Shown: positions 17,201 through 24,601, counted from the stretch's first letter. The stretch is 32,872 nucleotides of DNA from DASUKL01 sp036278755 (GCA_036278755.1 DASUKL010000032.1:1-32872), one strand, 5' to 3'. The notes: generated by a model from the sequence alone, not told the origin. A program made the numbers and translations.

Positions 17201-17290
17201 CAGCATCAGCGGGCGGCCGTGGCCGGCTTTGCGGAGGTCGGCGGCCGGGGCCCCCTCGAGCCAGGCATCTGGATGCTCGCCACCTGGTAG
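14246..17290 (+). CDS. SARP/AfsR-type regulator: winged helix, BTAD, AAA ATPase and TPR region
   Basis: This is a regulator of about 1014 aa. After a short leader, residues 28-130 form an OmpR-type winged helix (VALLGPPIVARDGQPI through RGALRRTLSVLNAAL). A bacterial transcriptional activator domain follows to about 275, containing a CxxC pair (GGCRRC, about 144-147) and GDFMEGFGLRDSEPYEAWE. A P-loop ATPase has GEAGIGKT at 344-351 and LLLLDDAHWADE near 487. The C-terminal half is a TPR-like helical repeat region with no LuxR HTH. AfsR/SARP proteins activate nearby gene sets in response to ATP and phosphorylation or ligands. GTG 14246 is the only standard start before the conserved winged helix. 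It diverges from the membrane triplet and ends 10 nt from the opposing VOC gene. Confidence 0.88.
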   Translation: MVVRLSAGLSLRASAALRGRHVQEPSTTVTVALLGPPIVARDGQPIRVDTRKAIALLAYLAVSERPSPRPALCSLLWPEYDEPNARGALRRTLSVLNAALGGEGLAIERSTIGIVPAAVVLDLAQARTALVRVEAHHPDGRTGGCRRCLAELRAAAALVRGDFMEGFGLRDSEPYEAWERMEAEEARTVAGRLLARLSEALAERGELTEALTVARRRLSLDPLDEPAHRFIMGLLADTGDVAGAVRQYRTCVRLLDAELGVPPLPETVTLYEAIASGTPTAGVSVSPTAPIPAPSPTQAAAADPSSSDVPEPDAELVGRAGDLAVLRRAARDARHDGWLAVVEGEAGIGKTRLLETLAAEVEAAGGRVLQARAHAGEQGLAFAAVVDWLRQAWSQPRLRAGLSEATEAARAEAGRLLPELAAGLAPPLTLDEQAARTRFLAGLADVLASALGADHARAEGSGAGGSAVEGSTVRPSGSEGPVGLLLLDDAHWADEGTLDLLSWLSRRLEGRPLLVLLAWRPERVASDHPLRRPLEELRRRGRASIIRPARLTAAEVSTLVRRALPGAGPELQARVAERTEGLPVLVVEYLSALAASGDETDALSHLPPGAAELLRARLGEVDALGRQVLGAAAAMGRTFDLAMIQRVSRRTPDETVRVIDAAVAAGLIAGSPAGGQRYDFRHEAIRQQLLADMTPARLRLLHLRLADLAEQLPGPAGERAALVAQHAEAAGERARAAWAHRTAAEEARAVHAVDEALVHYRAAAALGDPDVVGLDEAIGELLTLSGDYPAAEAALETAAAHADEADLARLEWRIGAVQLRRGEAAGAARHLRAAMEGAAQPELRIRAGADLAMALSQAGDVSAALRAAEAAAEAAERSGERGLLARALGVRGWLRHRTGAGPAAERDLRRSLALAEAGGDLAARIAALNDLAQVAVADGRPEEGEPLLVAALEDCRRLGDRHRAAALEDHLADLLHHLGRQAEAAQHQRAAVAGFAEVGGRGPLEPGIWMLATW
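14272..14281 (-). promoter_or_regulatory. Second CCGTAACGAT motif, at the membrane-triplet/SARP divergent region
   Basis: This is an exact copy, in minus-strand orientation, of the 10-mer upstream of the partner-switching operon. A shorter copy CCGTAACG lies at 14232-14225. If real, the motif could link control of the membrane triplet (start 14123 or 14240) to that of the SpoIIE/STAS operon. It overlaps the annotated 5' end of the SARP gene. Confidence 0.28.
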
Positions 17291-17300
17291 GGCGGCGGCG

Positions 17301-17693
17301 TCAACCCTTCGGTGCCACCTGGGACATCAGGGCCAGCATGTTGCCCTCGCTGTCGTCGAAGAAGGCCATCCATTGCTCGATGCCCGTGTCGGCATGGGTG
17401 TGGATCCGCTCCGGCCCCAGGCTGAAGTGGACCCCGCGGACCTCGAGGTCGGCGGTCGCGGCCTGGATGTCGTCGACGAGGAAGTAGAGGACCGAGCCCG
17501 GCCGCCACTCCCCGTCGCCCTTGCGGTCCAGGTAGAGCCGCACGCCTCCGAGGTCGAAGAAGGCGAGGTCACCGAAGGTGTAGAGGTGCGGCAGGCCCAG
17601 GACATCGCGGTAGAAGGCTTCGGCCCGGGCCGTGTCGCGGACGAACAGGGAGACCTGGCCCAGGCGGCCCAGACGCAGAGGATGGTCGCTCAC
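17301..17693 (-). CDS. VOC (glyoxalase/bleomycin-resistance superfamily) protein
   Basis: The 130-aa single-domain protein shows the paired beta-alpha-beta-beta-beta layout of the vicinal-oxygen-chelate fold. LGQVSLFVRDTARAEAFYRD opens the first module, DLAFFDLGGVRLYLD ends it, and SVLYFLVDDIQAATADLE with MAFFDDSEGNMLALMS forms the second. The family includes glyoxalases, dioxygenases and resistance proteins; the substrate cannot be told. GTG 17693 is chosen because GGAGGG lies 8 nt upstream and the conserved domain starts there; the frame is open further upstream. A TACGAT -10-like hexamer lies about 34 nt upstream of the start. The gene is convergent with the SARP regulator and divergent from pdxS. 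Confidence 0.88.
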   Translation of the reverse strand: MSDHPLRLGRLGQVSLFVRDTARAEAFYRDVLGLPHLYTFGDLAFFDLGGVRLYLDRKGDGEWRPGSVLYFLVDDIQAATADLEVRGVHFSLGPERIHTHADTGIEQWMAFFDDSEGNMLALMSQVAPKG

Positions 17694-17735
17694 GCCGCAG
17701 TCCCTCCGTGGATATCGGGAGCCGCATCGTAGCCC

Positions 17736-17753
17736 GCACGGCGCTCGCCGTGC
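17736..17753. promoter_or_regulatory. 18-bp perfect dyad between VOC gene and pdxS
   Basis: GCACGGCG (17736-17743), CT, CGCCGTGC (17746-17753). It lies in the divergent intergenic region, 43 nt upstream of the VOC start and just behind its possible -10 (TACGAT on the minus strand, 17732-17727). A repressor or activator site is plausible; the factor is unknown. Confidence 0.45.
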
Positions 17754-17762
17754 AGGTCGTTC

Positions 17763-17803
17763 CGCGGGCTCCAGCAGCCCGTCGCGACAGGCGAGCCCGC
17801 GGG
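17763..17803. promoter_or_regulatory. Inverted repeat upstream of the pdxS promoter
   Basis: CCGCGGGCTC (17763-17772) and GAGCCCGCGG (17794-17803) form a perfect 10-bp stem around a 21-nt loop that itself contains the palindrome GTCGCGAC (17782-17789). It lies upstream of the presumed pdxS -10, so it is unlikely to be in that transcript. It may be an operator or a structure in the other direction. Confidence 0.35.
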
Positions 17804-17823
17804 GGGCGCCCCGGCCAGCGTGC

Positions 17824-17859
17824 GATAATCGGTGAGCGAGGCAGCGGACCGGCTCGCTC
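17824..17859 (+). promoter_or_regulatory. Probable pdxS -10 box and leader hairpin
   Basis: GATAAT (17824-17829) is a good -10 hexamer in very GC-rich surroundings, giving a leader of about 90 nt before pdxS. No convincing -35 is visible. Immediately downstream GAGCGAG (17834-17840) pairs with CTCGCTC (17853-17859) around a 12-nt loop, so the transcript would begin with a hairpin. Confidence 0.45.
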
Positions 17860-17926
17860 GAACGGGCGAGGACCCCGGGGCCAGCGCAGGCCGGCAGCGC
17901 ACCCGTGAGCAAGGATCCACCCGAAC

Positions 17927-18814
17927 ATGACCGTCGAGACTTCGACCTGGGCGACCAAGAAGGGCCTCGCCCAGATGCTCAAGGGCGGCGTCATCATGGA
18001 TGTCGTCACGCCCGAACAGGCGCGGATCGCCGAGGACGCCGGCGCCGTCGCCGTCATGGCCCTGGAACGCGTCCCGGCCGACATCCGGGCCGCCGGTGGC
18101 GTGGCCCGCATGAGCGACCCGGCCATGATCGAGAGCATCATGGCCGCCGTGACCATCCCGGTCATGGCCAAGGCTCGCATCGGCCACTTCGTCGAGGCTC
18201 AGGTGCTCGAGGCCCTGGGTGTGGACTACGTCGACGAGTCCGAGGTCCTGACCCCGGCCGACGAGGCCAACCACATCGACAAACACGCCTTCAAGGTGCC
18301 CTTCGTGTGCGGCTGCCGCAACCTGGGCGAAGCCCTGCGCCGCATCAACGAGGGCGCGGCCATGATCCGCACCAAGGGCGAGGCGGGGACCGGCAACATC
18401 GTCGAGGCCGTCCGCCAGCTGCGGACCGTCCTGGCCGAGATCCGGCGCCTGCAGTCGATGCGCGAGGACGAGCTGTTCGTGGCGGCCAAGGAGCTCCAGG
18501 CGCCCTACGAGCTGGTCCGCAGCGTGGCCGCTGACGGCAGCCTGCCGGTGGTGAACTTCGTGGCCGGCGGCATCAGCACCCCGGCCGACGCGGCCCTGGT
18601 CATGCAGATCGGGGCGGAGGGCGTCTTCGTCGGCTCGGGCATCTTCAAGAGCGAGGATCCGGCCCGCATGGCCGCGGCAATCGTCCAGGCCACGACCCAC
18701 TTCGACGACCCGAAGATCATCGCCGACGTGTCCAAGGGCCTGGGCGCCCCGATGCGTGGCCTGGCCCTGGAGCAGATCCCGGACGCCGAGCGGCTGGCGG
18801 TCCGCGGCTGGTAG
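17927..18814 (+). CDS. pdxS: Pyridoxal 5'-phosphate synthase, synthase subunit PdxS
   Basis: PdxS makes pyridoxal 5'-phosphate from ribose 5-phosphate, glyceraldehyde 3-phosphate and the ammonia delivered by PdxT. The 295-aa length is normal. The TIM-barrel landmarks are intact: GGVIMDVVTPEQARIAEDAG (Asp25), VMALERVPADIRAAGGVARM, the first substrate lysine K82 in VMAKARIGHFVEAQ, and the second lysine K150 in IRTKGEAGTGNIVEA, with the C-terminal phosphate site FVGSGIFKS. ATG 17927 has AAGGA 10 nt upstream. It is the first gene of the pdxS-pdxT-GNAT-ATPase-tmk run. Confidence 0.98.
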   Translation: MTVETSTWATKKGLAQMLKGGVIMDVVTPEQARIAEDAGAVAVMALERVPADIRAAGGVARMSDPAMIESIMAAVTIPVMAKARIGHFVEAQVLEALGVDYVDESEVLTPADEANHIDKHAFKVPFVCGCRNLGEALRRINEGAAMIRTKGEAGTGNIVEAVRQLRTVLAEIRRLQSMREDELFVAAKELQAPYELVRSVAADGSLPVVNFVAGGISTPADAALVMQIGAEGVFVGSGIFKSEDPARMAAAIVQATTHFDDPKIIADVSKGLGAPMRGLALEQIPDAERLAVRGW

Positions 18815-18834
18815 TCGCGCCGCCCCGGCGCGAC
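18814..18834 (+). terminator. Intercistronic hairpin after pdxS
   Basis: GTCGCGCC (18814-18821) pairs with GGCGCGAC (18827-18834) around a 5-nt loop, starting at the last base of the pdxS stop codon. There is no T-run, so it could be a leaky terminator or an mRNA-end stabiliser lowering pdxT relative to pdxS. The role is inferred. Confidence 0.5.
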
Positions 18835-18866
18835 CCTCCGACGGACGATCGACGATCGGCCCATCG

Positions 18867-19502
18867 ATGACGAGGATCGGCGTGCTGGCGCTGCAGGGCG
18901 CCTTCATCGAGCACCTCCGCACGCTCGAGCGGATCGGCGTGACGGGCGTGCCCGTGCGCCTGCCTTCCGACCTCGAGGGCCTCAGCGGCCTCATCCTGCC
19001 CGGCGGCGAGAGCACGACGATGCGCAAGCTCATCGCGCGCTGGTCGCTGCGCGAGCCGATCCTGGCCCTGGCCCGTGAGGGGGCGCCGATCTTCGGCACC
19101 TGCGCCGGGATGATCCTCCTGGCCGACGAGATCAGCGACGGCGACGAATCGGTCTTCGGCCTCCTCGACGTCAGCGTCAAGCGCAACGCCTTCGGCCGTC
19201 AGCTGGACTCCTTCGAGGCCGAGCTGGCCGTGCCCATGCTGGGCGATCGGCCCGTCCATGCGGTCTTCATCCGGGCCCCCATCATCGAGCGGGTGGGCCC
19301 CGAGGTGGAGGTCATGGCCCGGCTGGACGACGGGCGGGTGGTGGCCGTGCGCCAGCGCAACGTGATGGCCACCTCGTTCCATCCCGAGCTGGCTGGCGAG
19401 ACGCGCTTCCATCGCCTCGTGGCCACCATGGCCGGGGCCTTCGCCGAGCCGGACGAAGGGTCGGGGCGGCGCCATCACCCGCTCCGGCGATCGGTCCGGT
19501 GA
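18867..19502 (+). CDS. pdxT: Pyridoxal 5'-phosphate synthase, glutaminase subunit PdxT
   Basis: PdxT hydrolyses glutamine and channels ammonia to PdxS. The 211-aa protein starts MTRIGVLALQGAFIEHLR as in the family. It holds the oxyanion segment LPGGESTTM (45-52), the nucleophile C79 in IFGTCAGMILLA and the catalytic pair H172/E174 in TSFHPELAGE. The 20-residue tail after the last helix (DEGSGRRHHPLRRSVR region) is basic and probably not conserved. No clear ribosome-binding site precedes ATG 18867, but the start is fixed by the family N-terminus. Its stop overlaps the GTG of the next gene by 4 nt (19499-19502). Confidence 0.97.
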   Translation: MTRIGVLALQGAFIEHLRTLERIGVTGVPVRLPSDLEGLSGLILPGGESTTMRKLIARWSLREPILALAREGAPIFGTCAGMILLADEISDGDESVFGLLDVSVKRNAFGRQLDSFEAELAVPMLGDRPVHAVFIRAPIIERVGPEVEVMARLDDGRVVAVRQRNVMATSFHPELAGETRFHRLVATMAGAFAEPDEGSGRRHHPLRRSVR

Positions 19503-20599
19503 GCGCCGCCGGGCCCCTGGGCGGGCGCGACCTCCTGGGTCAGCGCGGCGGCCGCGTGCGGGCCGCGCGCCTGACCGACCTGGCGGCCATGGGCGAGCTG
19601 TCGCGCCTCAGCCAGGGCGACGAGCGTGACGACGCCCCGGTGCGCTCCCTGGGCCTGCCTGTGAGCGGCGCGCCCATCGGCATCTTCAGCCTCTTCCGCC
19701 TGCCCCTGGGGGCGCTCCGCCAGAACGACGCCCTCTACGTCTACGAGGACGATCGGCGCATCGCCGGGCTGCTGCGCGTGGAGCGCGACCCGGCCCGCGA
19801 CGAGTGGGCCATCGTGGAGCTCGACGCCGTGGGGCTCATCGAGGCCGGCGACATCCGCTACCGGCTCGTGCAGCACCTCCTGCGCGACGCGGCCAAGCGC
19901 GGCGCGACGCGCGTCCACGTGGCCTGTGCGGATCGCGGCGGCAACGTCGAGCTGTTCATGCAGGCCGGTTTCGCCCGCTACGGCGAGGAGTGGATCCTGG
20001 TCCGACCTCCGGGCCACCGCCTGCCGTCGCCCAGCCCCGAGATCGAGGCCGCCGTGGCCCGCATCCGGCCCGTCACGCCGCTCGATGCGCTGCCCCTCAG
20101 CCGCCTCCACGCCGCGGCCACGCCGCAGCCCGTGGCCCGGCTGGAGGACTACCGCCTGCCCGACTGGGAGCGCCAGGCCTCGCAGTGGCGGGTGCCCCGC
20201 TCGAGCCTGACCCCCATCCTCCGCTTCGCTGACGTGAGTGCCTTCGTCGAGCCCTGCCCGCCCGGCCCCGACGCGGACGAGCTGGCCGGCCTCATCCAGC
20301 TCGGCGTGGCCAAGGAGGACCAGCCGCACTACCTGCGGGTCTGCGTGCGGCCCGGGCACGATGCCTCGGCCCTGGTCCATTTCGGCCTGCGCGAGATCGC
20401 CGCCGCCGACGGCGGCCGGCCCAACCTCCGCGGCCGTCGGCTCGACCATGGCGTGATCAGCCCCGTGCGGACCTATGAGCAGCCCCTCGACCGACGGCTC
20501 GAAGAGGTGGGCTTCGAGCGGGCGGCGGCCGTCACCCTGCTGATGAAGGAGACGCTGGTGCGGGTGGCCGAACCCGCCTTGGTGCCGGCGGTCCGATGA
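19499..20599 (+). CDS. Double-GNAT N-acetyltransferase-like protein
   Basis: The 366-aa protein appears to contain two GNAT modules. The first (about 18-170) has VRAARLTDLAAMGELSRL at its start, strand DEWAIVELDAVG and the acetyl-CoA/C-terminal pattern GNVELFMQAGFARYGEEWIL. The second (about 190-350) is more degenerate but ends RRLEEVGFERAAAVTLLMKE. Acceptor substrate is unknown. A 4-nt overlap on each side (GTGA with pdxT, ATGA with the ATPase gene) indicates tight co-translation. The link to B6 synthesis may be only operon organisation. Confidence 0.8.
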   Translation: MSAAGPLGGRDLLGQRGGRVRAARLTDLAAMGELSRLSQGDERDDAPVRSLGLPVSGAPIGIFSLFRLPLGALRQNDALYVYEDDRRIAGLLRVERDPARDEWAIVELDAVGLIEAGDIRYRLVQHLLRDAAKRGATRVHVACADRGGNVELFMQAGFARYGEEWILVRPPGHRLPSPSPEIEAAVARIRPVTPLDALPLSRLHAAATPQPVARLEDYRLPDWERQASQWRVPRSSLTPILRFADVSAFVEPCPPGPDADELAGLIQLGVAKEDQPHYLRVCVRPGHDASALVHFGLREIAAADGGRPNLRGRRLDHGVISPVRTYEQPLDRRLEEVGFERAAAVTLLMKETLVRVAEPALVPAVR

Positions 20600-22845
20600 G
20601 CCTGTCGCGAGCGGCCGAAGAGGCAGGAGGCAGCATGACAGGGCGGCTGCGGCCGGAACCGGGCGAGCGGCGCGAGACCAGCGACGACCTGGAGGCTCTC
20701 CTATCGGCCTTGCCTCCGGACATCCAGGCCGCGGTCCGGGCCCTGCCGGCCGACGGCGACCTCATCGAGGTGGTCATGGATCTCGGGCGCCAGCCAGAGG
20801 CCCGCTTCGGTGGGGGTGGCGAGGCCGTCCTCCTCGAGCGCGAGGTGAACGAGGACGACCTCCAGTACGTGGTCGACCATATCGGCTCGTTCGGCGACGA
20901 CAACCGGGCCGGCATCGAGCGGACCCTCCATCGCATCAGCGCCATCCGCAATCGCAACGGCAAGATCGTGGGCCTCACCTGCCGCATCGGGCGGGCCGTC
21001 TTCGGGACCATCGAGATCGCCGCCGACCTGGTCGAGTCGGGGCGCTCCATCCTCATCATGGGCCGGCCCGGGGTGGGCAAGACGACGATGCTGCGCGAGG
21101 CGGCCCGGGTCCTGGCCGACGACCTGGGCAAGCGCGTCGTCGTGGTCGACACCTCGAACGAGATCGCCGGCGACGGCGACATCCCCCACCCGGGCATCGG
21201 TCGGGCGCGGCGGATGCAGGTCCCCACCCCGGCCCTCCAGCACGACGTGATGATCGAGGCCGTGGAGAACCACATGCCGGAGGTCATCGTCATCGACGAG
21301 ATCGGCACCGAGCTCGAGGCGGGCGCGGCGCGGACGATCGCCGAACGGGGCGTCCAGCTCATCGGCACGGCCCACGGCAACAGCCTCGACAACCTCATGC
21401 TCAACCCCACCCTGTCCGACCTCATCGGGGGCATCCAGAGCGTGACCCTGGGCGACGAGGAGGCCCGCCGGCGCCGCTCCCAGAAGAGCGTCCTCGAACG
21501 CAAGGCCCCGCCCACTTTCGACGTCGTGGTGGAGATCCAGGACCGCGACCGGGTGGCGGTCCATGCCGACGTGGCCGAGACCGTGGACGCCCTCCTGCGC
21601 GGCGACGCGCTGCCGCCGGAGCTGCGCTGGCGGGACGAGGGCGGCGTCCATCGGACCCAGGCCCGGCCTCGCCCGTCCCTCAACCCGGTGTTGCCCGGCG
21701 AACGGTTCGGGCCGGGCCTCACCGGCTCGGCCGGACCCGGCTGGCGGGCCGAGCCGGGCTGGCAGCCGAGTTACGTCCGGGCCGACACGCCGTGGCTCGG
21801 CGCCGACCGCCGGCCGGCCGCCTACCGGCCGGGGGGTGGGGGCAGCGGTGGCTGGCGCGTCCAGCGGCGGCGTTCCGGGGCCGGCTCGAGTGCGAACCCG
21901 GAGGGCGGGCCGCCGGAGGGCAGCGGTCGTGCGCCGGCCGGGCTGGGCGTCGTGCCGCCCGCACTCGCCGCTCCGACGCCCGGCGAGATGCCCTTCCGGT
22001 CCGGCGACCTGGCCGATCGCGGGCCGCTGGAGCGGGGTTCGGTGGCGGCCACCGAGCCACGGGCCCGGGAGGCTCGCGAGCTGGAGCGGCAACGCGAATG
22101 GCGTGCGTCGGCCGGTCGGGCCATCCAGACCCTGCAGGAGCAGGACGAGGCCGCGGTCGACGAGGCAGCCGATGACGACGATGGAGCCGAAGCCGACGAT
22201 GGAGTCGAAGGCGCCGCCGAGGCCGCAGCCGGCGCGGGGACCGAAGCCGAGGCCCATGCGGGCTTGGCGGCTGGCACGCCCGAAGGCGGGGGCCGGGGGG
22301 TGGCCGAGGCCCAGGACGTGGAGGGTCCCTTCGATCCCCTGGGCGCGCTGGCGCCAGATGGCTACGCCACGGCCCTGCCCACCGTCCGGGTCCTGGCCTT
22401 CGGCCTGAGCCGCAAGCGGCTGGAGCAGGCCATCCGCGAGCTCCAGCTGCCCGTGGTCGTGGTCCGCGACGTTTCCGAGGCCGATGTCGTGCTGACCCTG
22501 CGCACCTACTACCGCCAGAAGGTACCGGCCCTCCGCGAGGCCGAGGAGCGAGGCCTGCCGGTCTACGTCCTGAAGTCGAACACCATCCCCCAGATGCAGG
22601 CCTGCCTGACCTCCCTCTACGCCCTGGAGGCCGATCCCCGCGAGGCGGCCCTGCAGGAGACGGCCGAGGCCATCGGCCTGGTCCGCCGCGAGGCCAAGCC
22701 GGTCGAGCTCTCGCCCCAGGGGGCCTATATCCGCCGCCTCCAGCATCAGATGGCCGAGCGGGCCAACCTCGTCTCGCGCTCCCGAGGCCGGGAGCCCTAC
22801 CGGCGGGTGCGCCTCTACCCCGACCAGGCCCGGGCCTGGCGCTGA
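20596..22845 (+). CDS. SpoIIIAA/Ycf45-like AAA ATPase with R3H-like C-terminal region
   Basis: A 749-aa protein. Residues 30-345 are a RecA/secretion-ATPase-like domain of the SpoIIIAA/Ycf45 group: Walker A GRPGVGKT (156-163), VVVVDTSNEIAGDGDIPHPG, Walker B VIVIDEIG (230-237) and the sensor segment LIGTAHGN (H260). Residues about 350-590 are a low-complexity linker, first Pro/Gly/Arg-rich, then acidic (EQDEAAVDEAADDDDG). Residues 595-749 resemble the nucleic-acid-binding R3H end of Ycf45-type proteins (ADVVLTLRTYYRQKVPALRE, then LPVYVLKSN) and finish with a very basic tail. Function in the family is poorly known; nucleic-acid handling is likely. ATG 20596 overlaps the GNAT stop; ATG 20635 with GGAGG 4 nt upstream is an equally good start. 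Confidence 0.88.
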   Translation: MSLSRAAEEAGGSMTGRLRPEPGERRETSDDLEALLSALPPDIQAAVRALPADGDLIEVVMDLGRQPEARFGGGGEAVLLEREVNEDDLQYVVDHIGSFGDDNRAGIERTLHRISAIRNRNGKIVGLTCRIGRAVFGTIEIAADLVESGRSILIMGRPGVGKTTMLREAARVLADDLGKRVVVVDTSNEIAGDGDIPHPGIGRARRMQVPTPALQHDVMIEAVENHMPEVIVIDEIGTELEAGAARTIAERGVQLIGTAHGNSLDNLMLNPTLSDLIGGIQSVTLGDEEARRRRSQKSVLERKAPPTFDVVVEIQDRDRVAVHADVAETVDALLRGDALPPELRWRDEGGVHRTQARPRPSLNPVLPGERFGPGLTGSAGPGWRAEPGWQPSYVRADTPWLGADRRPAAYRPGGGGSGGWRVQRRRSGAGSSANPEGGPPEGSGRAPAGLGVVPPALAAPTPGEMPFRSGDLADRGPLERGSVAATEPRAREARELERQREWRASAGRAIQTLQEQDEAAVDEAADDDDGAEADDGVEGAAEAAAGAGTEAEAHAGLAAGTPEGGGRGVAEAQDVEGPFDPLGALAPDGYATALPTVRVLAFGLSRKRLEQAIRELQLPVVVVRDVSEADVVLTLRTYYRQKVPALREAEERGLPVYVLKSNTIPQMQACLTSLYALEADPREAALQETAEAIGLVRREAKPVELSPQGAYIRRLQHQMAERANLVSRSRGREPYRRVRLYPDQARAWR

Positions 22846-22853
22846 CCGCGGCC

Positions 22854-23519
22854 GTGGCGGAGGCGCGGGGCGCCCGGTTCGTCACCCTCGAGGGGCCCGA
22901 CGGCGCCGGCAAGAGCAGCCAGGCGCGTGGCCTGGCGGACTGGCTGCGCAGCCAGGGCCTGACCGTGACCTTGACCCGTGAGCCGGGCGGCACGCCCCTC
23001 GGCGAGGGCATCCGCGAGCTGCTGCTGCATGGTGCCGCCGCGCGCGGGCCGCGCAGCGACGCCCTCCTCTTCGCCGCCGCCCGAGCCGAGCACGTGACCC
23101 GGGTCATCGCCCCAGCCCTCGAGCGCGGCGAGATCGTCGTCTGCGACCGCTACAGCGATTCGACCCTGGCCTACCAGGGCTACGGCGGGGGCGAGGATCC
23201 GACCGCCCTGCGGTCGCTCGTCGCCTACGCCACGGGCGGTCTGGGGCCCTCACTGACCCTGCTCCTGGACGTTCCGGTGGAGGTCGGTCTGGGCCGGCGG
23301 TCGGGCGGCCCAGCGGCCGGCCAGACCCGCTTCGAGGACGACGCGCTCCACGACCGCGCCTTCCACGAGCGCGTGCGGGCCGGGTTCCTGGCCCTGGCCG
23401 TGGCCGAACCGGAGCGCTGGCGGATCGTGGATGCGGCCCGATCCCCAGCGGAGGTGGCGGCCGCGGTCGAAGCGGCCGTCAGGGCCTGGTTGGAGGGGCC
23501 GTCGGTCAGCCGGGACTGA
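22854..23519 (+). CDS. tmk: Thymidylate kinase
   Basis: Thymidylate kinase phosphorylates dTMP to dTDP for DNA synthesis. The 221-aa product has the P-loop GPDGAGKS (14-21), TREPGGTPLGEGIRELLL, the dTMP-binding DRYSDSTLAYQGYG (98-111) and a LID region with basic residues (GRRSGG, 147-152). The P-loop lacks the arginine of one tmk class, so the LID arginines probably do that job. GTG 22854 lies 8 nt after the preceding stop. Last gene of the plus-strand run; its stop is 8 nt from the opposing GGDEF gene. Confidence 0.96.
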   Translation: MAEARGARFVTLEGPDGAGKSSQARGLADWLRSQGLTVTLTREPGGTPLGEGIRELLLHGAAARGPRSDALLFAAARAEHVTRVIAPALERGEIVVCDRYSDSTLAYQGYGGGEDPTALRSLVAYATGGLGPSLTLLLDVPVEVGLGRRSGGPAAGQTRFEDDALHDRAFHERVRAGFLALAVAEPERWRIVDAARSPAEVAAAVEAAVRAWLEGPSVSRD

Positions 23520-23527
23520 GGCGCCCG

Positions 23528-24601
23528 TCAGGCGCGAGCCGGACCTCCGGCCGCCTCGACGACCGTCCCCGGCCCGCTGTCCTTGGCCTGGCGGAGGGCG
23601 GTCTCGGCGGCTTCGAGCAGCTCGGTGCTCGTCGCCCCGTCCTCGGGGAAGCGGGCCACCCCGGCGCTGAGGCTGACGGCTCGGGCCAGTCGGGCCTGGC
23701 CGCTCACCGGCTCGAAGCTGGCCATGGCCGCCGTGACGCGATCGGCGATGACCCGGCCGGCCGACCCGGGAGCCAGCAGGGCGAACTCGTCGCCCCCGAC
23801 CCTGGCCACCGTGTCGACGAGGCGGACCTTGTCGGCCAGCGTCACGGCCACGGTCCGCAGGACCTGGTCGGCGGCGTCGGAGCCGAACTCGGTGTCGATG
23901 CCGGCCAGGTCGTCGACGTCGAAGAGGGCCAGGCTGACGGCCGTGTCCTGGCGCGCGGCACGCACCAGCTCGTGCTCCAGCAACCGCTGGAACGTGCGGC
24001 GGTTGGTGAGGCCCGTCAGGGGGTCGAGGTGGGCCACCCGCTCCAGCCACTCGGAGCGCTCGTCGAGCGCCTGTTCGAGGCGGCCCTGGTGGACGGCTGT
24101 GGCGGCCAGGTCGGCCAGCGCGCCCAGCCGGTCGAGGAGGGCGGAGGGGTCCGCAGGGGCGGCATCGAGGCCCACCGCCAGGAGGCCCTGGACGGCCTGG
24201 GCGCCGGCCTCATCCTCGGTCACCAGGGGCAGCGTGGCGACCGCGGCCAAGGGTCGGCCGCCGCCGAGGGTCGTCCCGACCGCGGCATCGCCGGCCACCA
24301 CGGCCGGACGGCGGACGCGCACGGCCTGGGACAGCGGGTCGCTGCCGGCCGTCTCCCCCTCTGCGTCCAGGCTGAGTGTGGCCAACGCGGCCAGGCCCCC
24401 GTCGCCCAGCCCGGCAGAGCCGCCCGGCAGGAGCGTGCCCTGTTCCCCGTCGAGGAGATAGACGATGGCGCTGGGGCCGCCGGCGAGAGCGGCCGCCTGC
24501 CGGGCCAGGGCATCGAGGCGGGCGCCCAGCGGGCCGCCGCGGGCCAGGGCGCGGGCGGCGGCGATGAAGGGATCGGGCGCGAGGCTGAGCGGTGCGGGCA
24601 C
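23528..24601 (-). CDS. GAF-GGDEF protein (putative diguanylate cyclase) with altered guanine pocket
   Basis: A 357-aa cytoplasmic protein: GAF-like sensor at about 20-175, a helical stalk (LEQALDERSEWLERVAHL), then a GGDEF domain opening with DPLTGLTNRR. The signature RVGGDEFALL (GGDEF at 269-273) and the inhibitory-site motif RLVD (260-263) are intact, as in feedback-controlled diguanylate cyclases that make c-di-GMP. However, the usual FKxIND segment, whose Asn contacts guanine in PleD, reads LAGIDT (N to D at 236), and the GH pair is GS (240-241). Activity or substrate may therefore differ. GTG 24601 has GGGGAG about 7 nt upstream, and a TATGAT -10 lies at 24642-24637. It sits reversed between tmk and darA. 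Confidence 0.9.
   Translation of the reverse strand: MPAPLSLAPDPFIAAARALARGGPLGARLDALARQAAALAGGPSAIVYLLDGEQGTLLPGGSAGLGDGGLAALATLSLDAEGETAGSDPLSQAVRVRRPAVVAGDAAVGTTLGGGRPLAAVATLPLVTEDEAGAQAVQGLLAVGLDAAPADPSALLDRLGALADLAATAVHQGRLEQALDERSEWLERVAHLDPLTGLTNRRTFQRLLEHELVRAARQDTAVSLALFDVDDLAGIDTEFGSDAADQVLRTVAVTLADKVRLVDTVARVGGDEFALLAPGSAGRVIADRVTAAMASFEPVSGQARLARAVSLSAGVARFPEDGATSTELLEAAETALRQAKDSGPGTVVEAAGGPARA

Noticed and set aside
17763..17803. Known riboswitch upstream of pdxS
   Set aside because: The structure lies upstream of the likely -10 box and I recognise no conserved riboswitch core.
20701..22746. 681-aa minus-strand open frame opposite the SpoIIIAA-like ATPase gene
   Set aside because: No recognisable domain and composition typical of antisense frames; the plus strand holds intact Walker motifs.
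23528..24601. Mobile insertion carrying the GGDEF gene
   Set aside because: No transposase, terminal inverted repeats or target-site duplication are visible at either end, and base composition matches the surroundings.
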